Below, one piece after another: positions 34,565-43,459 of a DNA stretch of 64,000 nucleotides. Where the stretch lies: contig CALIHP010000060.1 in NCBI GenBank assembly GCA_938020565.1, positions 29,019 to 93,018 on the forward strand, read 5' to 3'. The notes beneath the pieces were generated by a model that saw only the letters and a list, made by a program, of their open reading frames with translations, did not search any database and was not told where the DNA came from. Source of the stretch: an uncultured Anaerolineaceae bacterium (GTDB lineage Bacteria > Chloroflexota > Anaerolineae > Anaerolineales > Anaerolineaceae). How positions within the stretch are numbered: the first letter of the stretch is position 1; every line of letters starts with the position of its first letter. The translations under genes and the position numbers were made by a program.

Positions 34565-36115
34565 ATGAGCGAAGGACATACGCCGCCGCTGCTGGAGATG
34601 CAGCGGATTACGAAGCAGTTCGGCGCTTTTACCGCGATTCGGGATATTCATCTGACGCTGAATCGCGGCGAAACGCTGACGTTACTGGGCGAAAACGGCG
34701 CGGGAAAATCGACTTTGATGAACGTTCTCTGCGGGCTGTACCGGCCGACGTCCGGCGAAATTCGAATGAACGGTCGGCAGGTGAAATTAACGTCGCCTGC
34801 CGACGCGGTCAGATACGGGATCGGCATGGTCCATCAGCATTTCATGCTGGTTGAGGCGTTTTCGGTCTTCCAGAATATTATTTTGGGCGTGACCGACGAT
34901 AAGGCCGTCGTTATTAACGAGGCGAAGCTCCGAAGCGAAATTATGGCGCTGTCGGATCGGTACGGGCTGGATATCGAATTCGATAAGAAGATTAAAGAGA
35001 TTTCCGTGGGGGCGCAGCAGCGCGTCGAGATTATCAAGACGCTTTGGCGCGGGAGCGAAATCCTGATTTTAGACGAGCCGACGGCGGTTCTGACTGATGA
35101 AGAAACGGTCGGGCTGTTCGGTATTATCCGCCGGCTGACCGCCGAAGGGAAGTCGGTGATCTTCATTTCGCACAAGATGCGCGAGGTCATGGAGATCAGC
35201 GACCGGATCATGGTCCTTCGCCATGGCGAGGTCGTCTCGACGGTTCGGCGCGGCGAGGCGAGTGAAACCGAGCTGGCGGCGATGATGGTGGGGCATCGGC
35301 TGGTCGAGAAAAAGTACCCGAAGGTACAGCCCGTCGCGGACCTGCCGCCGGTGCTTTCGATTCAAAATGCGTCTTATCATGCGTCTTCGAAGCATAACGG
35401 GCTGCGCGGCCTTTCGCTGACGGTTGGACGCGGCGAAATCGTGGGCGTTGCGGGCGTCGACGGAAACGGTCAGAGCGAATTAGCGCGGCTGGTTACCGGA
35501 TTGATCGCGCCGGATTCAGGCGAGGTCGTTTTCCAGGGAAAAACGGTCAGTCTTTTTTCTCCCTGCGATTTTATCGCGCGGAATATTTCGCATGTCCCTG
35601 AGGATCGGAATAAGATGGGCCTGATCGGGGCGATGTCGATTCGTGAGAATTTGCTGCTGAAATCTGAATCGTCCCCCGAGTACGCGGGCCTCGGCGGTTT
35701 TTATCTCAGGAAGAAAGCGATATCGGCTCATGCGGATCAATTGCGCGAGAAATACGACGTTCGCTGCTTCTCGATCGATCAGCCGACCGGCCAGCTTTCT
35801 GGCGGCAATCAACAGAAGGTCATCCTTGCGCGCGAGCTGGAACGGAATCCTGATTTGCTGATCGCGGTTCATCCGATTCGCGGGCTGGATATCGGCGCGG
35901 CGCAGTTTATTCACGACTGTATTATCGCAGCGCGCGACCGTGGCTGCGGTGTGCTGCTGATATCGACGGACCTGAACGAGATTCTGGAGGTTTCGGATCG
36001 GATTGTGGTTATGTTCGAAGGAGAGGCGACCGGCGTTTTCAGCGGCGAGAATCCGCCGATCGAGGCGATCGCGGTCGCGATGAGCGGGAGAGAAAAGGAG
36101 ATGGAAGGATGCTGA
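34565..36115 (+). CDS. Nucleoside-type ABC transporter ATPase (second system)
   Basis: Tandem-domain ATPase, 516 residues. Domain 1 has GENGAGKST near residue 44, HQHFMLVEAF near 93 and ILILDEPTAVLTDEE near 168. Domain 2 has GVDGNGQSE near 297, LSGGNQQK near 411 and the degenerate LLIAVHPIRGLDIG, in which the Walker B Asp-Glu is Val-His and the usual Thr-Arg is Ile-Arg, so the second site probably does not hydrolyse ATP. GGAGATCAACC precedes the ATG. Its end overlaps the deaminase gene by 7 bases. Confidence 0.93.
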   Translation: MSEGHTPPLLEMQRITKQFGAFTAIRDIHLTLNRGETLTLLGENGAGKSTLMNVLCGLYRPTSGEIRMNGRQVKLTSPADAVRYGIGMVHQHFMLVEAFSVFQNIILGVTDDKAVVINEAKLRSEIMALSDRYGLDIEFDKKIKEISVGAQQRVEIIKTLWRGSEILILDEPTAVLTDEETVGLFGIIRRLTAEGKSVIFISHKMREVMEISDRIMVLRHGEVVSTVRRGEASETELAAMMVGHRLVEKKYPKVQPVADLPPVLSIQNASYHASSKHNGLRGLSLTVGRGEIVGVAGVDGNGQSELARLVTGLIAPDSGEVVFQGKTVSLFSPCDFIARNISHVPEDRNKMGLIGAMSIRENLLLKSESSPEYAGLGGFYLRKKAISAHADQLREKYDVRCFSIDQPTGQLSGGNQQKVILARELERNPDLLIAVHPIRGLDIGAAQFIHDCIIAARDRGCGVLLISTDLNEILEVSDRIVVMFEGEATGVFSGENPPIEAIAVAMSGREKEMEGC

Positions 36116-36654
36116 TTCGGAAGACGATTGAATGGAAAGAAACGGAAACGAAATTATCTGATCTGAAGCCGTTTGAGGTGAGGCTGCTGAAACGGGCGAT
36201 CGAGATCGCACGGGAAGCGAAGGAACGCGGGAATCACCCGATCGGATGTCTCCTGGCTGATGCGCAGGGGAATATCCTGCTGGAACAGGGGAACGAAGAG
36301 GTTACCGGGAACGGGAACTGTACGGCTCATGCGGAAACGGAGCTGATGCGCCGCGCTTCGCAGCGCTACTCCAAGGATGAGATGGCGGAATTGACGATGT
36401 ACAATGTCGCCGAGGCTTGCGCGATGTGTACCGGGGCGATGTACTGGGGAAATCTGGGCCGGACGGTTTATATTTGCCGCGAATCGGAGCTGAAACGGGT
36501 TACCGGCGACGATCCGCGGAATCCGACGCTCGATCTGCCTTCGCGGGCGGTCATTGCCTGCGGACAGAAGCCGATGCAGATTGTCGGGCCGATTCTGGAA
36601 CTGGAACCCGAATTCTTATCGCTGCACGAGGGATACTGGACGCCGAGCGCGTAA
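36109..36654 (+). CDS. Nucleoside/nucleobase deaminase (cytidine-deaminase superfamily)
   Basis: Zinc hydrolase of the CDA/guanine-deaminase superfamily, 181 residues. The first zinc motif is H-A-E at residues 74-76 (His ligand and catalytic Glu) and the second is E-A-C-A-M-C at 103-108 with Cys104 and Cys107. The usual Pro before the first Cys is Ala here. It overlaps the transporter ATPase gene by 7 bases, so it is coupled to import. It presumably deaminates the incoming nucleoside or base (adenine, guanine, cytosine or their nucleosides). Guanine-deaminase-like or a new specificity are both possible. A terminator follows. Confidence 0.85.
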   Translation: MLIRKTIEWKETETKLSDLKPFEVRLLKRAIEIAREAKERGNHPIGCLLADAQGNILLEQGNEEVTGNGNCTAHAETELMRRASQRYSKDEMAELTMYNVAEACAMCTGAMYWGNLGRTVYICRESELKRVTGDDPRNPTLDLPSRAVIACGQKPMQIVGPILELEPEFLSLHEGYWTPSA

Positions 36655-36677
36655 GTTTCTCTTGAATCAGGTTGGTG

Positions 36678-36714
36678 AACCGCCGCGCCAGATCCTGTGG
36701 CGCGGCGGTTTTCT
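36678..36714 (+). terminator. Rho-independent terminator after the deaminase gene
   Basis: AACCGCCGCGCCA (36678-36690) pairs perfectly over 13 bp with TGGCGCGGCGGTT (36698-36710), with a 7-base loop, then TTTC. Confidence 0.88.
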
Positions 36715-36781
36715 GTCGGATCGCGCGCCGCTGTGCCCGAAAGGTGCGGCGTTGTCCTGAAGGCGGCCGCGACTGAGCGCA

Positions 36782-37978
36782 TCATTCGCGGAAGGCGTAG
36801 CCGGCGGCGCGCAGCGCGCCGCAGATTTCAGCGAAGTGGTCATGATTCCGGGTCTCGAGCGTCAGCCGCAGGTAACAGCCGTTGATATCGGTATGCTCGC
36901 CTCCATGCTCATGGTTGACTTTGGTGACGTTCGCTCCACGGCTGGCGATAATTTCGGCGACTTCTTTAAGCTGGCCAGGCTTATCGATGAGTTCGAGGCA
37001 GAGGTCGGAAATCCGCCCTGTCGTCAGGAGCGCGCGCGTGATGACGCGGGAAAGGATGGTGACGTCGATATTTCCGCCGGAAACGATCGGGACGATTTTC
37101 TTTCCTTTTTCAGGGATCTTATTGAAGAGGAGGGCGGCGACGCCGGCCGCGCCCGCGCCTTCGGCGACGACTTTCTCGTCTTCCATGAGTTTTAAAATCG
37201 CCGTGGCGATTTCATCGTCGTTGACGGTGACGAGGTCGTCTAAAAACTGATCGCAGATTTCATATGTCATTTCGCCGGGGCGTTTTACTGCGATCCCGTC
37301 GGCGAAGGTCGTGACTTTGTCGGTCCGGGTCAGCGCGTGCTGATGGATCGAGTCGAACATGGCGGAGGCGCCCTGCGCCTGAACGCCGTAGACGCGGACG
37401 TCCGGGTTCAGCTTTTTGATTGTGAAAGCGACGCCGGAGGCGAGCCCGCCTCCCCCGATCGGGACGATGACCGCGTCGACGTCATGCAGCTGGTCCATGA
37501 TTTCCAGTCCGATGGTGCCTTGTCCGGCGATGACGTCTTCGTCGTTAAACGGATGAATAAAGATTGCGCCGGTTTCTTCGACGGCTTGAATCGCGGCGGT
37601 GTAGGCGTCGTCATAGACGCCGTCGACGAGGACGACTTCCGCTCCATAGCGTTTCGTGGCTTCAATTTTGGAGAGCGGGGCGGTGCTGGGGACGAAGATG
37701 CGCGCCTTGACGCCGTTGCGCGCGGCGGCCAGCGCGACGCCCTGCGCATGGTTCCCCGCTGAGCTGGCGATAATTCCGCGGCATTTTTCTTCGTCCGAGA
37801 GACAGGAAACTTTATAAAACGAGCCGCGAATTTTGAAGGAACCGGTTACCTGGAGATTTTCCGGCTTGAGGTATACCTGATTTTCGCCGCTCAGCGAGCG
37901 CGCCTGGATCAGGTCGGTTCGGCGGATAATCTTTTTTAATCGATGGTTTGCTTTGTATACGTTGTCTAATGTCAGCAT
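36782..37978 (-). CDS. Threonine ammonia-lyase, biodegradative type
   Basis: PLP enzyme that converts threonine to 2-oxobutanoate and ammonia. The PLP Lys lies in V-T-G-S-F-K-I-R-G-S near residue 50, with the S-S-A-G-N-H-A-Q-G loop near 72 and the phosphate-binding P-I-G-G-G-G-L near 172. A C-terminal ACT domain (about residues 322-398) could sense an amino acid. At 398 residues with one ACT domain it resembles the TdcB/catabolic and Gram-positive IlvA group, not the long two-ACT biosynthetic form. It stands alone between a terminator-separated deaminase gene and adhE. It could serve isoleucine synthesis or threonine fermentation. Confidence 0.92.
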   Translation of the reverse strand: MLTLDNVYKANHRLKKIIRRTDLIQARSLSGENQVYLKPENLQVTGSFKIRGSFYKVSCLSDEEKCRGIIASSAGNHAQGVALAAARNGVKARIFVPSTAPLSKIEATKRYGAEVVLVDGVYDDAYTAAIQAVEETGAIFIHPFNDEDVIAGQGTIGLEIMDQLHDVDAVIVPIGGGGLASGVAFTIKKLNPDVRVYGVQAQGASAMFDSIHQHALTRTDKVTTFADGIAVKRPGEMTYEICDQFLDDLVTVNDDEIATAILKLMEDEKVVAEGAGAAGVAALLFNKIPEKGKKIVPIVSGGNIDVTILSRVITRALLTTGRISDLCLELIDKPGQLKEVAEIIASRGANVTKVNHEHGGEHTDINGCYLRLTLETRNHDHFAEICGALRAAGYAFRE

Positions 37979-38095
37979 GCTGCGCCTTTTTTCTGTCCCC
38001 GCGCGGCGTTTTTCGCTTTGCGGATAAATTCCGGTATTTCGGGTCCGACGGACAGGGAAAGTATACCGAAGAAACGGATCGTTTCAACGGATCAG

Positions 38096-38132
38096 GGAAA
38101 AAAGAAATACCCACGATCGATCGCGGGTATTT
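38096..38132 (-). terminator. Rho-independent terminator after adhE
   Basis: AAATACCC (38105-38112) and GGGTATTT (38125-38132), with further pairing inside, form the stem on the minus strand. CTTTTTT (minus strand, 38104-38098) follows it. Confidence 0.85.
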
Positions 38133-38153
38133 TACGGGCCGATAAAGCCGGCG

Positions 38154-40778
38154 TCAGGCGAAGTCGCCGTAGTACGCGCGGCGGTAAATATCTTCTAATT
38201 CGCTGATGAGCGGATAGCGCGGGTTCGCGCCGGTGCACTGGTCTTCGAAAGCGTTTTCCGACATTCTGCGGATGACCGCGAGGAATTCGGCTTCATCGAT
38301 TCCGGTATCCTTCAGCGTTTCCGGGATTCCCAGATTCCGGTTCAGGTCGCGGACTTTTTCGATCAGCGCAGTGACAAGTTCTTCCGTAGAGTTTCCCTGA
38401 AGCCCGGAAAAGCGGGCAATTTCGGCGTAGCGCTGGTCTGCGATGAATTCGCTGTATTTCGGGAAGATCGTGAATTTCGTCGGTTTGGTCGCGTTGTAGC
38501 GGATGACATGCGGGAGCAGGATTGCGTTGGCGCGGCCGTGGGCGATATGGAACTCGCCGCCGAGTTTATGCGCGAGCGAATGGGAGATGCCTAAGAAGGC
38601 GTTGGTAAACGCCAGCCCGGCGATACAGGAAGCGTTATGCATTTTTTCGCGGGCGATCATGTCGTTCGCATTGGCGAAAGAACGTTCAAGGTATTGCATA
38701 ACGAGCTGAATCGCTTTCATTGCCAGTCCGTCGGTGTAATCCGAAGCCAGGACCGAGACGTAGGCTTCGAGCGCGTGCGTCAGGACGTCCATCCCGGTGT
38801 CGGCGGTGATGGATTTGGGCATGGTTTTGACGAATTGCGGGTCGATAATCGCAACGTCCGGCGTAAGTTCATAATCCGCAAGCGGGTACTTGATATTGCC
38901 GTTCTGCTTATCGGTAATGACCGAGAAGGAGGTCACTTCGGAGCCGGTTCCGCTGGTCGTCGGGACGGCGACGAGCTTCGCTTTTTTCCCCAGGTTCGGG
39001 AAATGGAACGCGCGCTTGCGAATATCCATGAATTTCAGCTTGAGCCCGTCGAAGCTGGTCCCCGGGTTTTCGTAGAAAAGCCACATCCCTTTGGCGGCGT
39101 CGATCGCTGAACCGCCGCCGATCGCAATGATGACGTCCGGTTGGAACCGGTTCATTGCCGCGACGCCGCGATTGATCGTCTCGACGGACGGATCGGGTTC
39201 GACTTCGTTGAAGATTTCGAGCGCGACGTGAACTTCGCGTTTTCGCAGGTAGTAGATCGCCTTATCGACGTAGCCTAATTTACTGATGACCGGATCGGTG
39301 ACGATAAAGACGCGGTTGAGATTCGGCATCTTCTCAAGGTACTGGATCGCATTGTATTCGAAGTACAGCTTCGGCGGAATTTTGAACCATTGCATATTGA
39401 CTCTCCTGTGGGCAATGCGCTTTTTATTGATGAGGTTGACGGTTGAAACGTTGGCGGTAGTCGAGTTATGCCCGAACGAGCCGCAGCCCAACGTCAGCGA
39501 CGGGGTATTGGTGTTATAGATGTCGCCGATCGCGCCCTGGGATGAGGGAGAGTTGACGATGATGCGTCCGACTTTCATCTGTTTCCCATATTGGACCGCG
39601 ATTTCCTCGTCGTCGGTATGGATGACGGCGGAATGGCCCAGACCGCCGAGCTCCAGCATGCGCTGCGCATAGGCGAATCCCTGTTCTGTGCTGTCGACGA
39701 CGAAATAAGCGAGGACAGGGGACAGTTTTTCGAGGGAGAGCGGATATTCCAGGGATGGTTCCGGAAGCTTTGCCAGGAGGATTTTGGTGTTTTCTGGTAC
39801 GGCGACGCCAGCGTCGCGAGCGATTACGTACGCGGGATGCCCCACGACGATCGGGTTGACCGCCATTTTGTCATAATTGATAACGTAGCGCGAAACCTTT
39901 TCGATTTCTTCGGCGTTCAGGAAGTAGCAGCTGTTCTCCGACATGAAGGTTTCGAATTCATCGGCGATTTCGTGGTCGACGATCACCGCCTGTTCCGAGG
40001 CGCAGATCATTCCGTTATCAAACGTCTTGGACATCATCAGGTCGGTACAGGCGCGGCGGACGTTGACGTTTTTATGGATATAGCAGGGAACGTTCCCCGG
40101 CCCGACGCCAAGCGCGGGTTTCCCGCAGGAGTACGCGGCGCGAACCATGCCTGCGCCGCCGGTCGCGAGGATCAGCGAGACGCCCGGATGATTCATCAGT
40201 GCGTTCGTCGCTTCGAGCGAGGGGATCTCGATCCATTGGATACAGTATTCGGACGCGCCATGTTTGACGGCGGCGTCGCGTAAGATCTTCGCGGCTTCCA
40301 TCGAGCATTTCTGCGCGGAGGGATGGAAACCGAAGATAATCGGATTCCGCGACTTGGCGCAGATCAGGCTCTTGAACATGGTTGTCGAAGTGGGGTTGGT
40401 AACAGGGGTGACGCCGGCGACGATTCCGACCGGTTCGGCGACCTCAACGTAACCTTCGTTTTCGTTTTCGTCAACGACGCCGACGGTTTTCTGATATTTG
40501 ATGCTGTGCCAGATGTATTCGGTCGCGAAGATATTCTTGATATCTTTGTCCTCGACGACGCCGCGGCCGGTTTCTTCGTAAGCCATCTTGGCGAGTGGGA
40601 AGTGCTGGTCAAGTCCGGCGAGGGTCATCGCGTGAACCATGGCGTCGATCTGTTCCTGTGTCATCGACATGTAGGTCTGGAGCGCGATTTCCGCGTTGGC
40701 GACGAGCCGATCGATCATCGCCCGGACGTCGACGGGTTCAGTTTCGGTTTCATTTCTTTTTGTTTTTGTTTCAGCCAT
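38154..40778 (-). CDS. adhE: Bifunctional acetaldehyde-CoA/alcohol dehydrogenase AdhE
   Basis: Fermentative enzyme that reduces acetyl-CoA to acetaldehyde and then to ethanol, regenerating two NAD+. The N-terminal CoA-acylating aldehyde dehydrogenase domain (about residues 20-450) has the catalytic Cys259 in N-G-M-I-C-A-S-E-Q. The C-terminal iron-dependent alcohol dehydrogenase domain (about 465-874) has G-G-G-S-A-I-D-A-A-K near 560 and the iron-ligand His cluster in GLAFTNAFLGISHSLAHKLGGEFHIAHG near 735. The length of 874 is normal for AdhE, a protein that forms spirosome filaments. It indicates mixed or ethanol fermentation. A Rex-like sequence overlaps the promoter region. Confidence 0.97.
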   Translation of the reverse strand: MAETKTKRNETETEPVDVRAMIDRLVANAEIALQTYMSMTQEQIDAMVHAMTLAGLDQHFPLAKMAYEETGRGVVEDKDIKNIFATEYIWHSIKYQKTVGVVDENENEGYVEVAEPVGIVAGVTPVTNPTSTTMFKSLICAKSRNPIIFGFHPSAQKCSMEAAKILRDAAVKHGASEYCIQWIEIPSLEATNALMNHPGVSLILATGGAGMVRAAYSCGKPALGVGPGNVPCYIHKNVNVRRACTDLMMSKTFDNGMICASEQAVIVDHEIADEFETFMSENSCYFLNAEEIEKVSRYVINYDKMAVNPIVVGHPAYVIARDAGVAVPENTKILLAKLPEPSLEYPLSLEKLSPVLAYFVVDSTEQGFAYAQRMLELGGLGHSAVIHTDDEEIAVQYGKQMKVGRIIVNSPSSQGAIGDIYNTNTPSLTLGCGSFGHNSTTANVSTVNLINKKRIAHRRVNMQWFKIPPKLYFEYNAIQYLEKMPNLNRVFIVTDPVISKLGYVDKAIYYLRKREVHVALEIFNEVEPDPSVETINRGVAAMNRFQPDVIIAIGGGSAIDAAKGMWLFYENPGTSFDGLKLKFMDIRKRAFHFPNLGKKAKLVAVPTTSGTGSEVTSFSVITDKQNGNIKYPLADYELTPDVAIIDPQFVKTMPKSITADTGMDVLTHALEAYVSVLASDYTDGLAMKAIQLVMQYLERSFANANDMIAREKMHNASCIAGLAFTNAFLGISHSLAHKLGGEFHIAHGRANAILLPHVIRYNATKPTKFTIFPKYSEFIADQRYAEIARFSGLQGNSTEELVTALIEKVRDLNRNLGIPETLKDTGIDEAEFLAVIRRMSENAFEDQCTGANPRYPLISELEDIYRRAYYGDFA

Positions 40779-40806
40779 TTTCTTTAGCCTCCTGTTGTAA
40801 AGGATA

Positions 40807-40837
40807 ACTATACCATGTTATGTTCAAAATTTCACAA
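40807..40837 (-). promoter_or_regulatory. adhE promoter with Rex-like operator
   Basis: On the minus strand a -10 TATAGT (40812-40807) is preceded by TTGTGAAATTTTGAACA (40837-40821). Its left half matches the Rex half-site TTGTGAA perfectly; the right half matches poorly (TGAACA). A -35 TTGTGA would have a 19-base spacer. Rex is the NADH-sensing repressor that controls adhE in many anaerobes, so the link is plausible but not proven. Confidence 0.45.
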
Positions 40838-40959
40838 AGTTACCCGATTCTGTTACGAGAATATGATTTCTATTGTCGGATCAGTGCCGTTTGTCATGAG
40901 ATATAGATGGGGAGGGGGAGTTGGAGAGGGGGAAGTGCGGTGGGAAATTTCTCTGGCGC

Positions 40960-41007
40960 AGATAAAAAGATCATCAAGGCATATTATGAAGAATGCCTTG
41001 ATGATCT
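40960..41007 (-). terminator. Rho-independent terminator after the S10 peptidase gene
   Basis: AGATCATCAAGGCAT (40968-40982) and ATGCCTTGATGATCT (40993-41007) form a perfect 15-bp stem with a 10-base loop. On the minus strand it is followed by TTTTATC. Confidence 0.9.
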
Positions 41008-41041
41008 GCTCTGAAATTACGGAACCAGGCGGGGTTACAGC

Positions 41042-42538
41042 TCAAGCGCTTTTCCCATCGAAGAATTCCTCCGCGTCCCGGCGGAATTTCACGAGCGACG
41101 GACGATGAATATAGAGCATATGCCCGGCTTCATAGTAGGTCATCGTCAGGTTTTTTCGCAGCTCGGGCGTCAGGTTGAGATGATTAAAGACGAATTCAGC
41201 GGCGAAGAACGGGGTCGCCAGATCATAATAACCGTTCAGGACCCACACGCGCATGAATTTGTTCCGTACCATCGTATCATGCAGCATTTCTTCCAGCTGA
41301 ACATAGCGGTTCTGAAATTCTTTATAGTCCCAGATTCGCCAGAGTGCGTTGGAGATCGTATATTCCCGGTCGGTCTTGAAGTTCAGCTCACGGTTCAGGT
41401 AATCGTTGAGCGCGCCGGCAAAGACGCCGCTGATCTCGCTGTCGGACGGATCGTAGCTGGGCGATTCGCCCGCGCCGTTCTTATCCGGCCCGGTAAAACG
41501 GGCGTCGAAGCGTCCGATGACCTTTCCTTCGCCGCGGAGAAGCTCTTTCCCGAAATGGTCCATGCTGACGCGGAGGTTCGATTTCAGGATATAGTCAGCG
41601 GAAAGTCCGATCCATTCGGCTGTCTTTTCCGCGACAGCTCGTTTTTGTTCATTGCTGAGCCGGTCCCCGGCAAAAAGCGCGTTCATGTATTCGCTGGAGG
41701 CGAATTCGGAGGATCGCGCCGCGACCTCTTGGAGCGTCAGCGAGCGGTATTTCTCCGCGATTTTTCCATGTTTCCAGGCTGCGGTCGCGTAGGTCGGGAG
41801 GAACGTCACGTACGGCAGGTCGTTTCCGTCGTAGAAATCGAGCGTCATGAAGTCGAGCGCGGTCGAGATCAGGATAATCCCGTTCAGGTACAGCCCATGC
41901 TTATCGGAAAGGTAATCGGCGAGGCCGGTCGCGCGCGTCGTTCCGTAGGATTCGCCGGCGATATATTTCGGAGAACCCCAACGGCCGTTTTCGGCGATAA
42001 ACGAGCGGATAAATTCGCCGACGGATTCGATATCCTTTTTCCAGCCCCAGAAGTCCTTCGGCTTATCGCCGCTGACGGCGCGGGAGAAGCCGGTTCCGAC
42101 GGGATCGATCATGACAAGATCGGTTCGATCCAGGAGGGAGAATTCGTTGTCGACGAGCTTCGCGGGCGGCGGAAGCGGCGAACCGTCTTCGTTAAGCGCG
42201 ACGCGCCGTGGGCCGAGGACGCCTAAATGGACCCAGAGAGAGGGCGCGCCCGGCCCGCCGTTGAAGGCGAATGTAATCGGGCGTTCGCCGATATCTTTGA
42301 CGTCTTTTTTTGTATATGCCGTGTAGAAGATTTCGACACGCGGTTTTTCGCCTTCATATACGTCTTTCTTATCGCCTTCGCCGAATTTTTCCTCGTTGAG
42401 AATATACGTTCCGGCTGTTGCTGTGTAAGCGACGGACTTCCCCTGGATCGTGACGGTATGGTCGGTTTGGACGGTTTTGCTCTGCGGCTGGGTTGGAGCC
42501 GGGGTTGCGTTCTCAGTGGTTTTGGTTTCCATTGTCAT
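41042..42538 (-). CDS. Serine carboxypeptidase-like protein (peptidase S10)
   Basis: Alpha/beta-hydrolase of the S10 family. The catalytic Ser is in G-E-S-Y-G-T-T-R near residue 203, the Asp in N-G-Y-Y-D-L-A-T-P near 440 and the His in E-A-G-H-M-L-Y near 476. The substrate-binding F-N-G-G-P-G-A-P-S-L-W motif lies near 94. The start was set at ATG 42538, preceded by AGAGAGGA ten bases upstream, giving 498 residues. The N-terminus (MTMETKTTENATPAPTQP) has no signal peptide, so it may work in the cytoplasm on peptides. S10 enzymes are best known from eukaryotic vacuoles; bacterial members exist but are poorly studied. Confidence 0.88.
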   Translation of the reverse strand: MTMETKTTENATPAPTQPQSKTVQTDHTVTIQGKSVAYTATAGTYILNEEKFGEGDKKDVYEGEKPRVEIFYTAYTKKDVKDIGERPITFAFNGGPGAPSLWVHLGVLGPRRVALNEDGSPLPPPAKLVDNEFSLLDRTDLVMIDPVGTGFSRAVSGDKPKDFWGWKKDIESVGEFIRSFIAENGRWGSPKYIAGESYGTTRATGLADYLSDKHGLYLNGIILISTALDFMTLDFYDGNDLPYVTFLPTYATAAWKHGKIAEKYRSLTLQEVAARSSEFASSEYMNALFAGDRLSNEQKRAVAEKTAEWIGLSADYILKSNLRVSMDHFGKELLRGEGKVIGRFDARFTGPDKNGAGESPSYDPSDSEISGVFAGALNDYLNRELNFKTDREYTISNALWRIWDYKEFQNRYVQLEEMLHDTMVRNKFMRVWVLNGYYDLATPFFAAEFVFNHLNLTPELRKNLTMTYYEAGHMLYIHRPSLVKFRRDAEEFFDGKSA

Positions 42539-42684
42539 TCGATAAAAATCCTCTCTTTTCGCTGGAAGGAAGCCGGAAGATGAATCGTTTCCGGCGCACA
42601 TCCTATGATCGTTGATGATAACCCATTTCAGGTAAAATTGACAGGTGTTGACAGATGGCTCTTGTGATTGGAGGATTCGCGAAA

Positions 42685-43236
42685 ATGACGGGCGGATGGG
42701 TCCGGGAAGTTATCGTCAGGTCATACGATCCTGCCTGGGAGCGGATGGCGGCGGCGGAAGCGGACATGATCCGGAGCGCGCTTGGCGGAGTGCTGCTTGC
42801 CGTCATGCATATCGGCAGCACGTCGGTCCCGGGTCTGTGCGCTAAGCCGATTTTAGATTTTCTCGGGATTGTTCCCGATCTTTTTGGATTGGACGCCCGG
42901 GCGGAGGCTTTGGAGAAGCTCGGCTATACAGGGATGGGGGAGAACGGACTTCCGGGGCGGCGTTTCTTTAAAAAAGGCGAAGCGCCGAGAACGCATCATC
43001 TTCATTTTTATCAGCGGGATAACGTTCGCGAGATCGAACGTCATTTAGCGCTTCCGGCGTACCTGCGCGCGCACCAGGCTGAAGCAGAGGCATACGGCGC
43101 GCTGAAATCGAAGCTGGCTGCGACGTTCCCGCAGGATATTGAAGCATATATGGCGGGGAAAAGCGCGTTTGTCAGGGAACTGGAGGCGCGGGCGCTCCTC
43201 TGGCGGAAAGCCAACGGAACGGATTACCGGATTTAA
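42685..43236 (+). CDS. GrpB/UPF0157 family protein (nucleotidyltransferase fold)
   Basis: The 183-residue product begins near the family core I-V-R-S-Y-D-P-A-W. The diagnostic H-I-G-S-T-S-V-P-G-L-C-A-K-P-I-L-D motif follows near residue 42, which resembles the GS...DxD metal site of polymerase-beta-type nucleotidyltransferases. A H-H-L-H-F-Y segment lies near 105. ATG 42685 was chosen because GGAGG lies about 10 bases before it. GrpB proteins occur alone or as CoaE fusions and their reaction is unclear. A decayed partial copy of this gene lies just downstream (43318-43410). Confidence 0.88.
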   Translation: MTGGWVREVIVRSYDPAWERMAAAEADMIRSALGGVLLAVMHIGSTSVPGLCAKPILDFLGIVPDLFGLDARAEALEKLGYTGMGENGLPGRRFFKKGEAPRTHHLHFYQRDNVREIERHLALPAYLRAHQAEAEAYGALKSKLAATFPQDIEAYMAGKSAFVRELEARALLWRKANGTDYRI

Positions 43237-43317
43237 TATCGAAGTGTAAAATGGATTTGCCGATATTAATCGCGACGTCGCTATAGTTAAACAGGAAGGC
43301 GAAAAGGTTCTTTCGGC

Positions 43318-43410
43318 GATCACGACCGTCATTTAGCGTTTTCGGCGTACCCGCGCGCCTCGGGCTGAAGCAGAGGCATACGGCGTGCTGAAATCCAAGC
43401 TGTCGGTCCC
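43318..43410 (+). pseudogene. Degraded partial duplicate of the grpB 3' region
   Basis: About 93 bases match the grpB segment 43032-43130 at roughly 80-85% identity by eye. They include the exact blocks cgtcatttagcg and gctgaagcagaggcatacggc. In the copy the reading frame is broken by a 2-base deletion (gcgcgcctcggg against gcgcgcgcaccagg), giving RHLAFSAYPRASG and a stop. The next frame resumes AEAEAYGVLKSKL before TAA. The first half of the gene is missing. It is a remnant of a tandem duplication or of recombination with a related copy. Confidence 0.8.
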
Positions 43411-43459
43411 GTAAAATAAGATATAATATTCCGGTCAGATTATATCAACAGGAGTCCTT

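Noticed and set aside
41105..42226. 373-residue frame opposite the S10 peptidase gene
   Set aside because: Antisense shadow; the S10 gene shows all three catalytic motifs on the other strand.
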